A stretch of DNA of 64,000 nucleotides from NCBI RefSeq assembly GCF_030819175.1, contig NZ_JAUTBJ010000002.1, positions 3,123,001 through 3,187,000 on the forward strand. Direction: 5' to 3'. Position 1 is the stretch's first letter. The number at the start of each line of letters is the position of its first letter. The notes under the pieces are model-generated. The model did no database searches, was not told the origin of the DNA, and worked only from the letters and a program-made list of their open reading frames with translations. Origin of the DNA: Sphingomonas sp. SORGH_AS_0879 (GTDB lineage: Bacteria > Pseudomonadota > Alphaproteobacteria > Sphingomonadales > Sphingomonadaceae). Below, piece by piece: positions 17,845 through 26,240 of the stretch. Made by a program: the position numbers and the translations under genes.

Positions 17845-18969
17845 CTATTCCACCGTGGCGATTTCCACGTGGAAGATCGCGCCCCCCTCCGGATTGGGCG
17901 TGAACCATAATTTTCCTCCGAGGCGTTCGATAATATCACGACTGATCGCCAGCCCCAGCCCAACGCCGCCTTTCTTGCGGCGAGGCTGGGTGTCGACCTG
18001 AACGAACTTATCGAAGATGATTTTCTGGAATTGTTCGGGAACGCCAATGCCATGATCGATCACGGCGACGTGTTGAGACGTATGCCCGGTGGTCAACACC
18101 ACCCGGATCCGGCCTTCCTCCGGCGAGAATTTGATCGCGTTCGAAAGCAGGTTGATCATGACCTGAGACAATCGATCACGATCAATATACGCGAAGTCAG
18201 GTCCGCCATCGTCCTCCAATATCACGCTGATGCCGCGACTTGACGCGAGTGGCACGAGTTCATCGATGGAACTGCGGACGATCGCACGCAGCGATTGTCG
18301 TTCCAACGAGAAATCGAGCCTGTCGATCGCGATCCGTTCGACATCCAGAAGATTGTCGATCAGTCGAATCAACCGGTGGGTACTATTGAGCGCCACTTGT
18401 ACGATCTGCGCCGTATCATCGCTGATCTCGCCGGTTGCCCCGGCAGCAATCAACCCGAGTGCGCCGGCGATCGACGCCAACGGCGTATGGAGCTCGTGGC
18501 TGACATTCGCGACAAAGTCGGCTTTCAGTCGATCAAACTCCATTTCGGCCGAAAGCGGCGCGGCGTCGACGAACCAATACTCCCGCCCCTCGACATCGAG
18601 CGGATAGAAAATGGCCCTGATCACTCCGGCCTGATCATCCTCCCCCCGCAAGCGAAGACGGTAAACACGTCGCGATTTTCGCCCCGCATGGCGACAACGC
18701 AAATCGCGCGCGATCGCCTCGATATCGCCGCCAAAAATCGCATCAAGCGGTCGCCCCATCAAAGCATCGCTCTGGATCCTGCGACCGTCGACAAGGCAGT
18801 GGCTGACCATCGCAACACGCAAGTCGGCATCAAGCAGCAGATAAAGGCTGGCGTGACTATCAAGCAGCGCGTCATAGATCGCCATAGCCAAAGGCGCGTC
18901 ATCGCGAAACCCCGCCGGATCGGCCGCCAATTTGGTCCAATGGTTGCTCACCTGTCCCCCAATCGACAT
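17845..18969 (-). CDS. Soluble sensor histidine kinase (PAS-like, HisKA, HATPase)
   Basis: The 374-residue product has no membrane segment. Residues about 30-140 look like a degenerate PAS domain (DSHASLYLLLDADLRVAMVS...). The HisKA domain at 145-215 carries the phosphorylatable His158 in NVSHELHTPL. The HATPase domain at 260-370 shows the N-box QVMINLLSNAIKFSPEEG, the G1 motif DHGIGVPE and the G2 motif GVGLGLAISRDI. It therefore should autophosphorylate in the cytosol and pass phosphate to the neighbouring receiver proteins. The ATG at 18969 has a weak ribosome binding site; a GTG seven codons later has GGGGGACA upstream and is an alternative start. The 3' end is convergent with the mini DHp-like gene. 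Confidence 0.9.
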   Translation of the reverse strand: MSIGGQVSNHWTKLAADPAGFRDDAPLAMAIYDALLDSHASLYLLLDADLRVAMVSHCLVDGRRIQSDALMGRPLDAIFGGDIEAIARDLRCRHAGRKSRRVYRLRLRGEDDQAGVIRAIFYPLDVEGREYWFVDAAPLSAEMEFDRLKADFVANVSHELHTPLASIAGALGLIAAGATGEISDDTAQIVQVALNSTHRLIRLIDNLLDVERIAIDRLDFSLERQSLRAIVRSSIDELVPLASSRGISVILEDDGGPDFAYIDRDRLSQVMINLLSNAIKFSPEEGRIRVVLTTGHTSQHVAVIDHGIGVPEQFQKIIFDKFVQVDTQPRRKKGGVGLGLAISRDIIERLGGKLWFTPNPEGGAIFHVEIATVE

Positions 18970-19646
18970 CTGTAACCAAAATGGAGTAAATTCCGGTGTT
19001 TCTCAACCTTTTTTAATTTGATCGAAAACAATCCGCATGACTGGTTCAGGGCATGGGCCTTGGGATTGGATTTTGGAGACAAAGGCTGTTGTTGGCTGTA
19101 ACGGTCTCTCTCTTGGCGTGGATAGGAACTCCCCATGTCACCGCGTCATGCTATCGCATGACATCTACTGGACAGGACTTTTCCAGTATAATCAGATATT
19201 TCCATCATCCCTAATAGTATGTGACCGAACGGGTCATGAGCGTCCTTAGCCGAAGCGATGAACCTGTTGACTGATTTTCCTGGGTGACTCCGGTTTGGTT
19301 CATTCCCAGTGAGAGGCAAATCGACGAGCAACCTGTTCTGGTTGTCGGGTAAGGCGTGGTCGACGATAAAGCGTTGCTTTGACTGCGATTAGGCCTGCAT
19401 GTCGACGCCATCCGGCATCTGCGGCAAGACGAACGATCCAACGATGCCTTGCCGCCGGACGCACGGTTCGCAGGCTGTCATCATTCATCCTGCGACACCC
19501 TTCGCGCAAGACACCCCTCAAGCAACCAAGGGGCGACGAAGGCCGTTGGCCTGATCGTCATGACATGGTCGTCCGTGCCCGAGGGGACGGACCGGTTTGG
19601 TCGACACAATAAACAAGTTGCAATTTAGCGCCGACTAGTTTTCATT
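18970..19646. other. Intergenic region with two adjacent dyads, no recognised gene
   Basis: Nothing in this 680-base stretch reads as a recognisable protein on either strand. Two perfect inverted repeats lie side by side: GTCATG-CTATCG-CATGAC at 19145-19162 and TACTGG-11-CCAGTA at 19166-19188. They may be regulator sites for the divergent kinase or oxidase genes, or the remains of a mobile element end. A minus-strand frame at 19300-19521 is Arg-rich and matches nothing I know. Confidence 0.45.
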
Positions 19647-19650
19647 TTGA

Positions 19651-19811
19651 GTCACTCGCCAGACGAGCGAGTGACCGAAAGTTGCGTGGCGATCCCTTTG
19701 GGTTGCCCCGGAACCTGTGATCCTGACGCCGAGGGGATGCTGACGGGTGGGTGTGACGGCGTCTCGCCGTCCGCTGCTTCAGCATCTGGACCAAGGGGGG
19801 AACAGGACGGC
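19651..19811 (+). promoter_or_regulatory. Structured RNA leader upstream of the amine oxidase
   Basis: The 160 bases before the oxidase start can form several strong helices. A perfect 8-bp hairpin (GTCACTCG/CGAGTGAC) spans 19651-19675. Further down, GATGCTGA (19736-19743) pairs perfectly with TCAGCATC (19779-19786). That helix encloses a perfect 7-bp hairpin, GACGGCG-TCT-CGCCGTC (19755-19771). The ribosome binding sequence follows at about 19794. This layout resembles a cis-acting regulatory RNA. I could not match it to any riboswitch class I know. Confidence 0.5.
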
Positions 19812-21407
19812 ATGGCAACACGGCGAGCGGTACTGGGCAAATTGGGAATGTTGGCGGGGATCGGCCCGATGATGGGCGCGATGCAGGCGCTCGGAATCGC
19901 GGGGATCGCCCATGCGCAAAACTGGGAATCGCTGCCCCAGGGGCTTGGGCGCGGGCGGCATGTCGTGGTGCTGGGGGCGGGCATCGCCGGGCTCACCTCC
20001 GCTTATGAGCTGGAACAGGCGGGTTTCCTGGTCACCCTGCTGGAGGCGCGCGACCGCGTCGGCGGACGGGCCTGGACAGTGCGCGACGGCGACCGGATCG
20101 AAATGAACGGCGAGGACACGCAGACCGCGCGCTTCTCCGACGGTATCTATTTCAACGCCGGACCCGCCCGTATCCCCAGCTTTCACCAGGGGCTGCTCGG
20201 CTACGCGAAGAAATTCGGCGTGCCGATGGAGGTGGAGGTCAATTCCAGCCGATCGGCCTATATCATGGGCGATGACGGGTCGAAGATCCGGATGCGCACC
20301 GCGATCAACGACATGCGCGGCCGGATCGCGGAGTTGCTGGCCAAGGCGATCAACCAGGGCTCGCTGGACCGGGAACTCAGCGCGGTCGATCGCGAGCGGC
20401 TGATGCCCTTCCTGAAGGCCTATGGCGATCTCGACGCGGACGGCAGTTTCAAGGGAAGCGAGCGCTCGGGCTTCGGCACCGCGCCGGGCGCGGGCGTGAC
20501 CTTCGCCTCGCCGTCGACCGCGATGCCGCTCGACCAGCTGCTCGCCAACCAGCGTCTGCCGATGACGTTGTTCGAGGACAATCTGTACATGCAGGCGACG
20601 ATGTTCGAGCCGGTGGGCGGCATGGACCGCATTCATGCGGGCTTCGACCGTCATCTGCGGCGCCCCGCGCTGCTCGGTGCCGAGGTGACGGAGATTCGTC
20701 AGAAACCGGCGGGGGTCGAGGTCGTCTATCGCGACCGGAGCAGCGGCGTCGTGACCACCGTCCCCGCCGACTATCTGATCTGCACCATCCCCTTCCCCGT
20801 GCTGGCGGGGATCGCCACGAACTTCTCCCCCCGGCTGAAGCGCGCCATCGCCGACGTGAAGTATGATTACTCCAACAAGGTCGCCTTTGAGAGCCCGCGC
20901 TTCTGGGAACGCGAGCAGATTTATGGCGGCATCTCGTTCGTCGGCGGGCCGACCACGCTGATCTGGTATCCATCGGCGGGGCTCCACAGCGAGCGCGGCA
21001 TGATCCTGGGCTGCTATAGCTCCGGCCCGGCCGCCGCCGAATTCCAGAAGCGACCCATCGCCGAGCAGATCGCCTTTTCGCGCGGCGTCATCGACCGGCT
21101 GCACCCCGGGCACGGCGCCGATTGCGTCAACGGCCTGGCGGTCAACTGGCACAAAATCCCCTTCAGCTTGGGCCCCTGGCCCGACTGGAACGCCGGAAGC
21201 GCCAACGGCCGGCAGGAGGGGCATATCGATACTCCCGCCTATCGCGTCCTCCAGGAGCCGGAGGGGCGCGTCTATTTCGCCGGCGCGGCGCTCAGCCAGA
21301 CGCCGGGATGGCAGGAAGGCGGCATCCAGTCGGCGCGGCGGCAGGTGAGCGCCCTTGCCCGGCGCGTCGCCAGCGAGGGCCCGGCCGCGGCCAGACGCGC
21401 GGCCTGA
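19812..21407 (+). CDS. Exported FAD-dependent amine/amino-acid oxidase
   Basis: The 531-residue product belongs to the flavin monoamine/L-amino-acid oxidase family, which oxidises an amine to an imine with transfer of electrons to FAD. A twin-arginine-type leader is visible (TRRAVLGKLG near residue 3, then a hydrophobic stretch ending AHAQ at about 36), so the folded flavoprotein is probably sent to the periplasm. The dinucleotide-binding motif is VVVLGAGIAGLTSAYELE, followed by LLEARDRVGGRAW. The C-terminal FAD motif is GRVYFAGAALSQTPGWQEGG. The ATG at 19812 is chosen over one at 19647 because the Tat leader begins here and the extra 55 residues coincide with structured leader DNA. The gene is followed by a TonB-dependent receptor and an exported RidA. 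The substrate cannot be read from sequence. Confidence 0.88.
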   Translation: MATRRAVLGKLGMLAGIGPMMGAMQALGIAGIAHAQNWESLPQGLGRGRHVVVLGAGIAGLTSAYELEQAGFLVTLLEARDRVGGRAWTVRDGDRIEMNGEDTQTARFSDGIYFNAGPARIPSFHQGLLGYAKKFGVPMEVEVNSSRSAYIMGDDGSKIRMRTAINDMRGRIAELLAKAINQGSLDRELSAVDRERLMPFLKAYGDLDADGSFKGSERSGFGTAPGAGVTFASPSTAMPLDQLLANQRLPMTLFEDNLYMQATMFEPVGGMDRIHAGFDRHLRRPALLGAEVTEIRQKPAGVEVVYRDRSSGVVTTVPADYLICTIPFPVLAGIATNFSPRLKRAIADVKYDYSNKVAFESPRFWEREQIYGGISFVGGPTTLIWYPSAGLHSERGMILGCYSSGPAAAEFQKRPIAEQIAFSRGVIDRLHPGHGADCVNGLAVNWHKIPFSLGPWPDWNAGSANGRQEGHIDTPAYRVLQEPEGRVYFAGAALSQTPGWQEGGIQSARRQVSALARRVASEGPAAARRAA

Positions 21408-21413
21408 TTCCGG

Positions 21414-21719
21414 CGGAGGCGGGGTGGCCAGCCCCCGCCCCGCCTCCGATCCTTGCAACCACATCCCGCCCGGCCCCGCATAAGCGCCGGTCGCAGCGTT
21501 GCCGCGCGCTTTGAATATTCATGTGATAAATTTGTGACATACTCCAATAAAACTTGGCATTACTGCAAATAATCGACTTGCCTTGATTGGACGTTCATAA
21601 AATCATGAACGCCTCCAGATCGGTTTTTATCTACGGAAACATCGTCACGAATACATAAAATCAAAAAGACATGACTGGGAGCGGATCCTGTTTGTTGCGC
21701 TACAACAAGGGGGATAACC
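21414..21719 (+). promoter_or_regulatory. Hairpin after the oxidase and AT-rich promoter region of the receptor
   Basis: A perfect 11-bp GC-rich hairpin (arms 21414-21424 and 21438-21448, no T-run) follows the oxidase stop and may slow or end transcription. The next 270 bases are AT-rich. They contain a perfect dyad CGTTCAT-AAAATC-ATGAACG at 21592-21611, a plausible operator for the downstream receptor. AAGGGGG just before 21720 is the receptor's ribosome binding site. Confidence 0.5.
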
Positions 21720-24311
21720 ATGATGAATCGCCATGCCGTGTCTTCTATCGCATTGACGACCTGCCTGCTGTTCGGAGCGAACACCGCCGCGTCGGCACAG
21801 GTAACGTCGGGCCTCATGCCCGTCTCCGCGACGACCATGTCCGATCCGGAACCCGATCCCACAGCCGCCGCCCCCGCGCAGAAGGGCGATGAGATCATCG
21901 TCACCGGCACCCGCGCGACCGGCATCACCGCCGCCGAAAGCGCCGCCCCGATCAAGGTCCTGGGTGAAGAGGCGCTCAGCCATGTCGGCCAGCCCAACCT
22001 GAACCAGGTGCTGACCCAGCTCGTCCCCTCCTTCGTCGCGCAGGCGTTCGGCGGCGACACGGCCAATTTGACGCTGTCGGCCCGGTTGCGCGGCCTAAGC
22101 CCCAACCACACGCTGGTGCTGGTCAACGGGAAACGGCGACACGGCACCTCGAACCTCGCGGTCCTCGGCGGACCTTTCCAGGGCGCGGCGACCGCCGACC
22201 TCGACCTGATCAGCCCCTCCTCGATCAAGCGGATCGAAGTGCTGGAGGACGGCGCGGCGGCCCAATATGGCTCGGACGCGATCGCGGGCGTCATCAACGT
22301 CATCCTGAAGGACGATGCGTCGGGCGGCGACGGCTATATTACCGCTGGCAAGAATTACGACGTCGGCGGCGACACGCTGGCGGGTACGCTGCATCTGGCG
22401 ACCAAGGTCGGCGAGAGCGGCTATTTCAACGTCACCGCCTTTCACCGCTTCCATGATTTCACCCAGGTCGGCGGCCTCGACCGGCGCGTGACCGACAGTA
22501 GCGGCGCGCTGCTGACCGCAACGTCCAATCCCTCGCTCAATGCGCTCCAGCGACAACTCTTTCCGCTGATGGACAATTTTCCTTACGTCAACAAGATCAA
22601 CGGCGACGCCCAGTCCTGGCTGACGAACCTTCAATACAATACCGCCTATGACTTCGGCGATGTCGAGGTCTACAGCTTCGGCACCTATTCCAAGCGGATC
22701 GCCAGCGCTCGCCAGAATGTGCGCGTGCCGACCCGCGTGTCGCGCACCGTCGGGGGCGTGACGACCTATTTCGATCCCGATGGCGACAACCCGGTCAACG
22801 GCTTCACCCCGCGCGAGAAGATCCGCGAGGACGACATGGCCTTTACCGGCGGCGTGCGCGGCACCGTCAGCGGCTTCCAATATGACCTGTCGACGACCTT
22901 CGGGCAGGACAAGGCCGAAATCTACACGGTCGATTCGGCCAACGCCTCGCTCTATGCCGATACCGGCTTCACCCCGACCAGCTTCTATAACGGCCTCTTC
23001 AAATCGACCGAGTTCACGGTGAACGCCGATGTCCGGCGCGAGATCGAGGCCGGGCTGGCCACGCCGATCAACGTCGCGTTCGGCGCGGAATATCGCCGCA
23101 ACGTCTATGAGATCGGATCAGGCGATCCCGGATCGATCTACAAGGAAGGCGGCCAGGCCTATCCCGGCTTCCGTCCCTCCGACGCGGGCGTGAACAGCCG
23201 GACCGCCAAGTCGCTCTACCTGGACCTGGCGACCAACCCGGTCGAGGCGCTGAAGGTCGACGTCGCCGGACGCTATGAGAATTATTCCGATTTCGGCGAC
23301 CGGTTCATCTACAAGGCGACGGGCCGCTATGACTTCTCCGACGCTTTCGCGCTGCGCGGCACGGTATCGACCGGCTTCCGCGCGCCGACGCTCGCCGAAT
23401 CCTATTATTCCGCGACCAACGTCTCGCCGACCGCGGCCTTCGTGCAGCTCCCCGCCAATTCCGCCGCGGCCAAGCTGATCGGCTTCCAGAATTTGAAGCC
23501 GGAGAAGTCGACCAACTATTCGCTCGGCACCGTGATCCGCCCGCTGCCCGCCCTGACGATCACGCTCGACGCCTATCAGGTGAAGATCCGCGACCGCATC
23601 CTGGGCACTGGGTCGATCTTCGGCAGCGGCGGCGCGGTCAATTTCGGGATCGTGCGCGACGCGATCATCGCCAATGGCAATGTGCTCGACCCGACGGTCA
23701 GTCAGACCGGCATCAACATCTTCACCAACGGCGCGGATACCCGCACCCGCGGTGTCGACCTGGTGGTCAGCTATAGCTCGGACTTCGGTGACGCGGGCAA
23801 GGCGCTCTGGACGATCGCGGGGAATTACAACGAGACCAAGCTGCAACGCCTGATCGCGGCGCCCGCGGCGCTGACCAACCCGGCCACGTCCCAGGTCATC
23901 CCGCTGTTCAACCTGGGCGCGCAGTCCAACATCGAAACCGCCTCGCCCAGGGTGAAGGTGATCACCTCGGTCCTGTACAGCATCGACAAATTCTCGGCGA
24001 CGTTGCGCGGCACCGTCTATGGCAAAAGCTCGGCCCAGTTGAGCCCCGATGGCGGGACCTTCTACAACCAGACGATCGGCACGAGTTTCATCGGCGATGT
24101 CGAGTTGAATTACGACATCTCGCCCTCGCTCGGCCTCGCCCTGGGCGCCAACAACGTCTTCAACAAGAAGCCGCCGACGATCCCGCTGGTGCCCGGCACC
24201 ACCAACCAGACGCTCGTCAATGGCGGCAACGTGCTCGACTCGCCGCTGACCTTCAGCCCTTACGGCATCAACGGCGGTTATTATTACGCCCGAATCAACG
24301 TCAGCTTCTGA
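21720..24311 (+). CDS. TonB-dependent outer-membrane receptor
   Basis: The 863-residue product is an energy-dependent outer-membrane importer. It has a signal peptide of about 28 residues (ending ASAQ), a TonB-box-like segment with the DEIIVTGTR motif, and a plug domain at about 60-190 (LRGLSPNHTLVLVNGKRRHG, AQYGSDAIAGVINVIL). A large barrel follows and ends in ARINVSF with terminal Phe. The length and plug type match the receptors of sphingomonads and Caulobacter that take up small organic molecules rather than classical siderophore receptors. It lies between an amine oxidase and RidA, so the cargo may be an amine or amino-acid derivative, which is inference. Confidence 0.92.
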   Translation: MMNRHAVSSIALTTCLLFGANTAASAQVTSGLMPVSATTMSDPEPDPTAAAPAQKGDEIIVTGTRATGITAAESAAPIKVLGEEALSHVGQPNLNQVLTQLVPSFVAQAFGGDTANLTLSARLRGLSPNHTLVLVNGKRRHGTSNLAVLGGPFQGAATADLDLISPSSIKRIEVLEDGAAAQYGSDAIAGVINVILKDDASGGDGYITAGKNYDVGGDTLAGTLHLATKVGESGYFNVTAFHRFHDFTQVGGLDRRVTDSSGALLTATSNPSLNALQRQLFPLMDNFPYVNKINGDAQSWLTNLQYNTAYDFGDVEVYSFGTYSKRIASARQNVRVPTRVSRTVGGVTTYFDPDGDNPVNGFTPREKIREDDMAFTGGVRGTVSGFQYDLSTTFGQDKAEIYTVDSANASLYADTGFTPTSFYNGLFKSTEFTVNADVRREIEAGLATPINVAFGAEYRRNVYEIGSGDPGSIYKEGGQAYPGFRPSDAGVNSRTAKSLYLDLATNPVEALKVDVAGRYENYSDFGDRFIYKATGRYDFSDAFALRGTVSTGFRAPTLAESYYSATNVSPTAAFVQLPANSAAAKLIGFQNLKPEKSTNYSLGTVIRPLPALTITLDAYQVKIRDRILGTGSIFGSGGAVNFGIVRDAIIANGNVLDPTVSQTGINIFTNGADTRTRGVDLVVSYSSDFGDAGKALWTIAGNYNETKLQRLIAAPAALTNPATSQVIPLFNLGAQSNIETASPRVKVITSVLYSIDKFSATLRGTVYGKSSAQLSPDGGTFYNQTIGTSFIGDVELNYDISPSLGLALGANNVFNKKPPTIPLVPGTTNQTLVNGGNVLDSPLTFSPYGINGGYYYARINVSF

Positions 24312-24319
24312 TAGGGTTT

Positions 24320-24346
24320 TGGCGGGCGCCACCCCGGCGCCCGCCA
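24320..24346 (+). promoter_or_regulatory. Perfect GC-rich hairpin between receptor and ridA
   Basis: TGGCGGGCGCC (24320-24330) and its exact complement (24336-24346) flank a 5-base loop only 9 bases after the receptor stop. No T-run follows, so it is more likely a 3' stability or attenuation hairpin than a full terminator. Confidence 0.5.
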
Positions 24347-24370
24347 GCCTTGCTTACCGGAGAACCATCC

Positions 24371-24883
24371 ATGTCGTTCCGTCTGCTCGCTGCCCCCGTC
24401 ATTGCGCTGGCCCTATGCGGCGCGTCCGCCGCCTTCGCGCAGAGCGGCCCCGTCACCCGCCACGCCAACACGCCTCCCGGCCTGATCCTTCAGGGGGTGA
24501 CGGTGAAGCCCGGCGCGACGATGCTCTACCTTTCGGGCCAGCTCGCCTCGCCGATCGACCCGGCCGCCAAGACGCCGCCCGCGCAACTGACCATCGCCGA
24601 CTTCGGCGACACCAAGACGCAGACGGTCAGTGTCCTGAACAAGATCAAGACGATCCTCGCCGCGCGCGGCTTCTCCATGGCGGACATCATCAAGATGACC
24701 GTGTTCGTCGCGGGTGATCCCAAGCTGGGCGGCAAAATGGACTTTGCGGGCATGAACGACGGGTTCAAGCAATTCTTCGGCACACCCGAAAACCCCAACA
24801 CCGTCGCCCGCTCGACGGTGCAGGTCGCGGCACTCGCCGGCCCCGCCTTCCTCGTCGAAATCGAGGTGACGGCGGCAAAGTAA
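24371..24883 (+). CDS. Exported RidA (YjgF/YER057c/UK114) family protein
   Basis: The 170-residue product has a clear signal peptide (about 1-24, ending SAAFAQS) and then a RidA domain. Recognisable parts are MLYLSGQLA, the QTVSVLNKIKTILAARGFSMADIIKMTVFVAG stretch (split in two conserved blocks), and ARSTVQVAALAGPAFLVEIEV, with the catalytic-site Arg of the ARSTVQV motif. RidA proteins hydrolyse reactive enamines and imines. The ATG at 24371 follows GGAGAACCATCC. An exported RidA beside an exported amine oxidase would remove the imines that the oxidase makes, so the two probably work together in the periplasm. Confidence 0.9.
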   Translation: MSFRLLAAPVIALALCGASAAFAQSGPVTRHANTPPGLILQGVTVKPGATMLYLSGQLASPIDPAAKTPPAQLTIADFGDTKTQTVSVLNKIKTILAARGFSMADIIKMTVFVAGDPKLGGKMDFAGMNDGFKQFFGTPENPNTVARSTVQVAALAGPAFLVEIEVTAAK

Positions 24884-24984
24884 CCCCCGAGGCCGTCGAT
24901 TCCGTCCGAGGCGTCGGCGGCCCAAAGGGGCGATGGTGGCGATCCGATTCAGGCTCTTGCGAACGGATCGATCGGGGCGACGAA

Positions 24985-25377
24985 TTACGGATTCCGCTCC
25001 TGGCTCGCATCATAGCGGATGCGGGCGTCTTGTATGGTGTCCTGATGGTCGTTCGCCCACAGGGTGATCGCCATGACCGGCGCGAGGAGCGACCGTCCGA
25101 CATCCGTCAGTTCATAATCCACGCGCGGCGGGATGGTGGGGAAGAGTGTCCGCTTCACCAACCCGTCGCGTTCCAGCCCGCGAAGGGTGATCGTCAGCAT
25201 CCGCTGCGAGATGCCTTCGATCCGGCGCCGCAGTTCGTTGAACCGGACGGGCCCGTCCTTCAGCGTCGCGATGATGTAGAGGCTCCATTTGTCGCCGACG
25301 AGGTCCAGGATCTCGCGCACCATCCGGCAGTCGGTTTCTTGACAGGGGGTAGGAAAATCCATGTCACCTGGTGTCAT
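24985..25377 (-). CDS. HxlR-family transcriptional regulator
   Basis: The 130-residue product is a winged-helix regulator of the HxlR type: [20 protein letters not shown], then [21 protein letters not shown] and [19 protein letters not shown], which are family hallmarks. Two N-terminal Cys residues (PCQETDC) could act as a redox or electrophile switch, as known for the Bacillus relative YodB. The ATG at 25377 has AAGG 8 bases upstream. It is divergent from an azoreductase gene across an 86-base gap with a palindrome, the same arrangement as yodB/azoR-type pairs. It therefore probably represses azoR. Confidence 0.9.
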   Translation of the reverse strand: MTPGDMDFPTPCQETDCRMVREILDLVGDKWSLYIIATLKDGPVRFNELRRRIEGISQRMLTITLRGLERDGLVKRTLFPTIPPRVDYELTDVGRSLLAPVMAITLWANDHQDTIQDARIRYDASQERNP

Positions 25378-25424
25378 TGGAGTGCCTTCTTGCGGGGGCC
25401 TTGGCGGTCACTTTATTAGCGTCG

Positions 25425-25439
25425 GTAACAAATCGTTAC
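25425..25439. promoter_or_regulatory. Candidate HxlR operator
   Basis: The perfect inverted repeat GTAAC-AAATC-GTTAC lies 24 bases before the azoR start in the shared divergent promoter. Its size and position fit binding by a dimeric winged-helix repressor. Confidence 0.55.
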
Positions 25440-25463
25440 TACCCTATGCCCGCTGGAACGACC

Positions 25464-26081
25464 ATGACCAACATCCTTCTCGTGACGTCGAGCCCGCGTG
25501 GGGCCGAGAGCCTGTCCACCCGCTTCGCAACCGAGATCGCCGAGGGTCTTCGGACCCGTTCGGGCGGTACGCTCGTCACTCGTGACCTTGCGGCGGCCCC
25601 GCCCCCGCATATCGGCCCGGCCTATATCCATGGCCGTGTCGCGACGCCCGAGGCTCGCACACCCGAGCAGGCCGACGCGGTCGGCCTGGCGCAGGTGCTG
25701 GTCGAGGAGGTCAAGGCCGCCGACATGATCGTCCTGGGTTCGGGCATGATCAATTTCGGCCTTTCGTCGCAGCTCAAGGCCTGGTTCGATCACATCACCT
25801 GGCCGGGCGTGACCTTCGGCTATGGCGACGCTGGTCCGGAAGGGTTGCTGACCGGGAAGAAGGTCTATCTGGTTGCGGCCGCAGGCGGCGTCTTCTCGGA
25901 CGGGCCCTGGGCCCCCTTCGATTTCCAGACCGGCTATCTGCGCCACCTGTTGGGCTTCATCGGCCTGACCGACGTCGAAATCATCCGCGTGGAGGGCACT
26001 GTCTTCGGACCCGAGGCCGCCAAGGCAGCCATCGCCGCCACCGAAGCCCAGCTTCGCTCGGTTCTGGAAAAGGCCGCCTGA
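25464..26081 (+). CDS. azoR: FMN-dependent NADH-azoreductase
   Basis: The 205-residue flavodoxin-like protein matches AzoR, which reduces azo compounds and quinones with NAD(P)H through FMN. Visible features are the phosphate-binding start [19 protein letters not shown], the central [20 protein letters not shown] and the [18 protein letters not shown] loop. It is cytosolic, with no signal. The ATG at 25464 follows GGAACGACC; an upstream in-frame start would overlap the promoter. Divergent from the HxlR regulator, it is probably induced by electrophiles or quinones. Confidence 0.9.
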   Translation: MTNILLVTSSPRGAESLSTRFATEIAEGLRTRSGGTLVTRDLAAAPPPHIGPAYIHGRVATPEARTPEQADAVGLAQVLVEEVKAADMIVLGSGMINFGLSSQLKAWFDHITWPGVTFGYGDAGPEGLLTGKKVYLVAAAGGVFSDGPWAPFDFQTGYLRHLLGFIGLTDVEIIRVEGTVFGPEAAKAAIAATEAQLRSVLEKAA

Positions 26082-26180
26082 AGGCGGTGCCATGTCCCCC
26101 GACCTATGAACCCAAAGGAACCAGGCGATCGAATTCCCTCTCCCGGATTGCCTGCCTCACCGGCTTTTAGTAATGATGTG

Positions 26181-26194
26181 CAATATCAATATTG
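26181..26194. promoter_or_regulatory. Palindrome upstream of lysR
   Basis: The sequence CAATAT-CA-ATATTG is a perfect 14-base palindrome in the short AT-rich patch before the LysR gene. It could be the regulator's own binding site. Confidence 0.4.
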
Positions 26195-26240
26195 ACGTTG
26201 AAGAGGCGGGACCATTCATCCGGGGCATATCGACCTGAAT

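Noticed and set aside
19300..19521. Possible transposase remnant on the minus strand
   Set aside because: Arg-rich sequence with no DDE or other recombinase motif and no terminal inverted repeats around it.
19736..19786. Known riboswitch class in the oxidase leader
   Set aside because: The helices do not match the conserved cores I know for glycine, cobalamin, SAM, SAH or TPP riboswitches, so only a generic structured leader is claimed.
19647..19811. Longer N-terminus for the amine oxidase
   Set aside because: The extra 55 residues are unlike a leader, coincide with RNA-like inverted repeats, and would put the Tat motif in the middle of the protein.
19779..21464. Minus-strand open frame of 561 codons
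   Set aside because: Antisense to the FAD oxidase; low-complexity composition and no recognisable domain.
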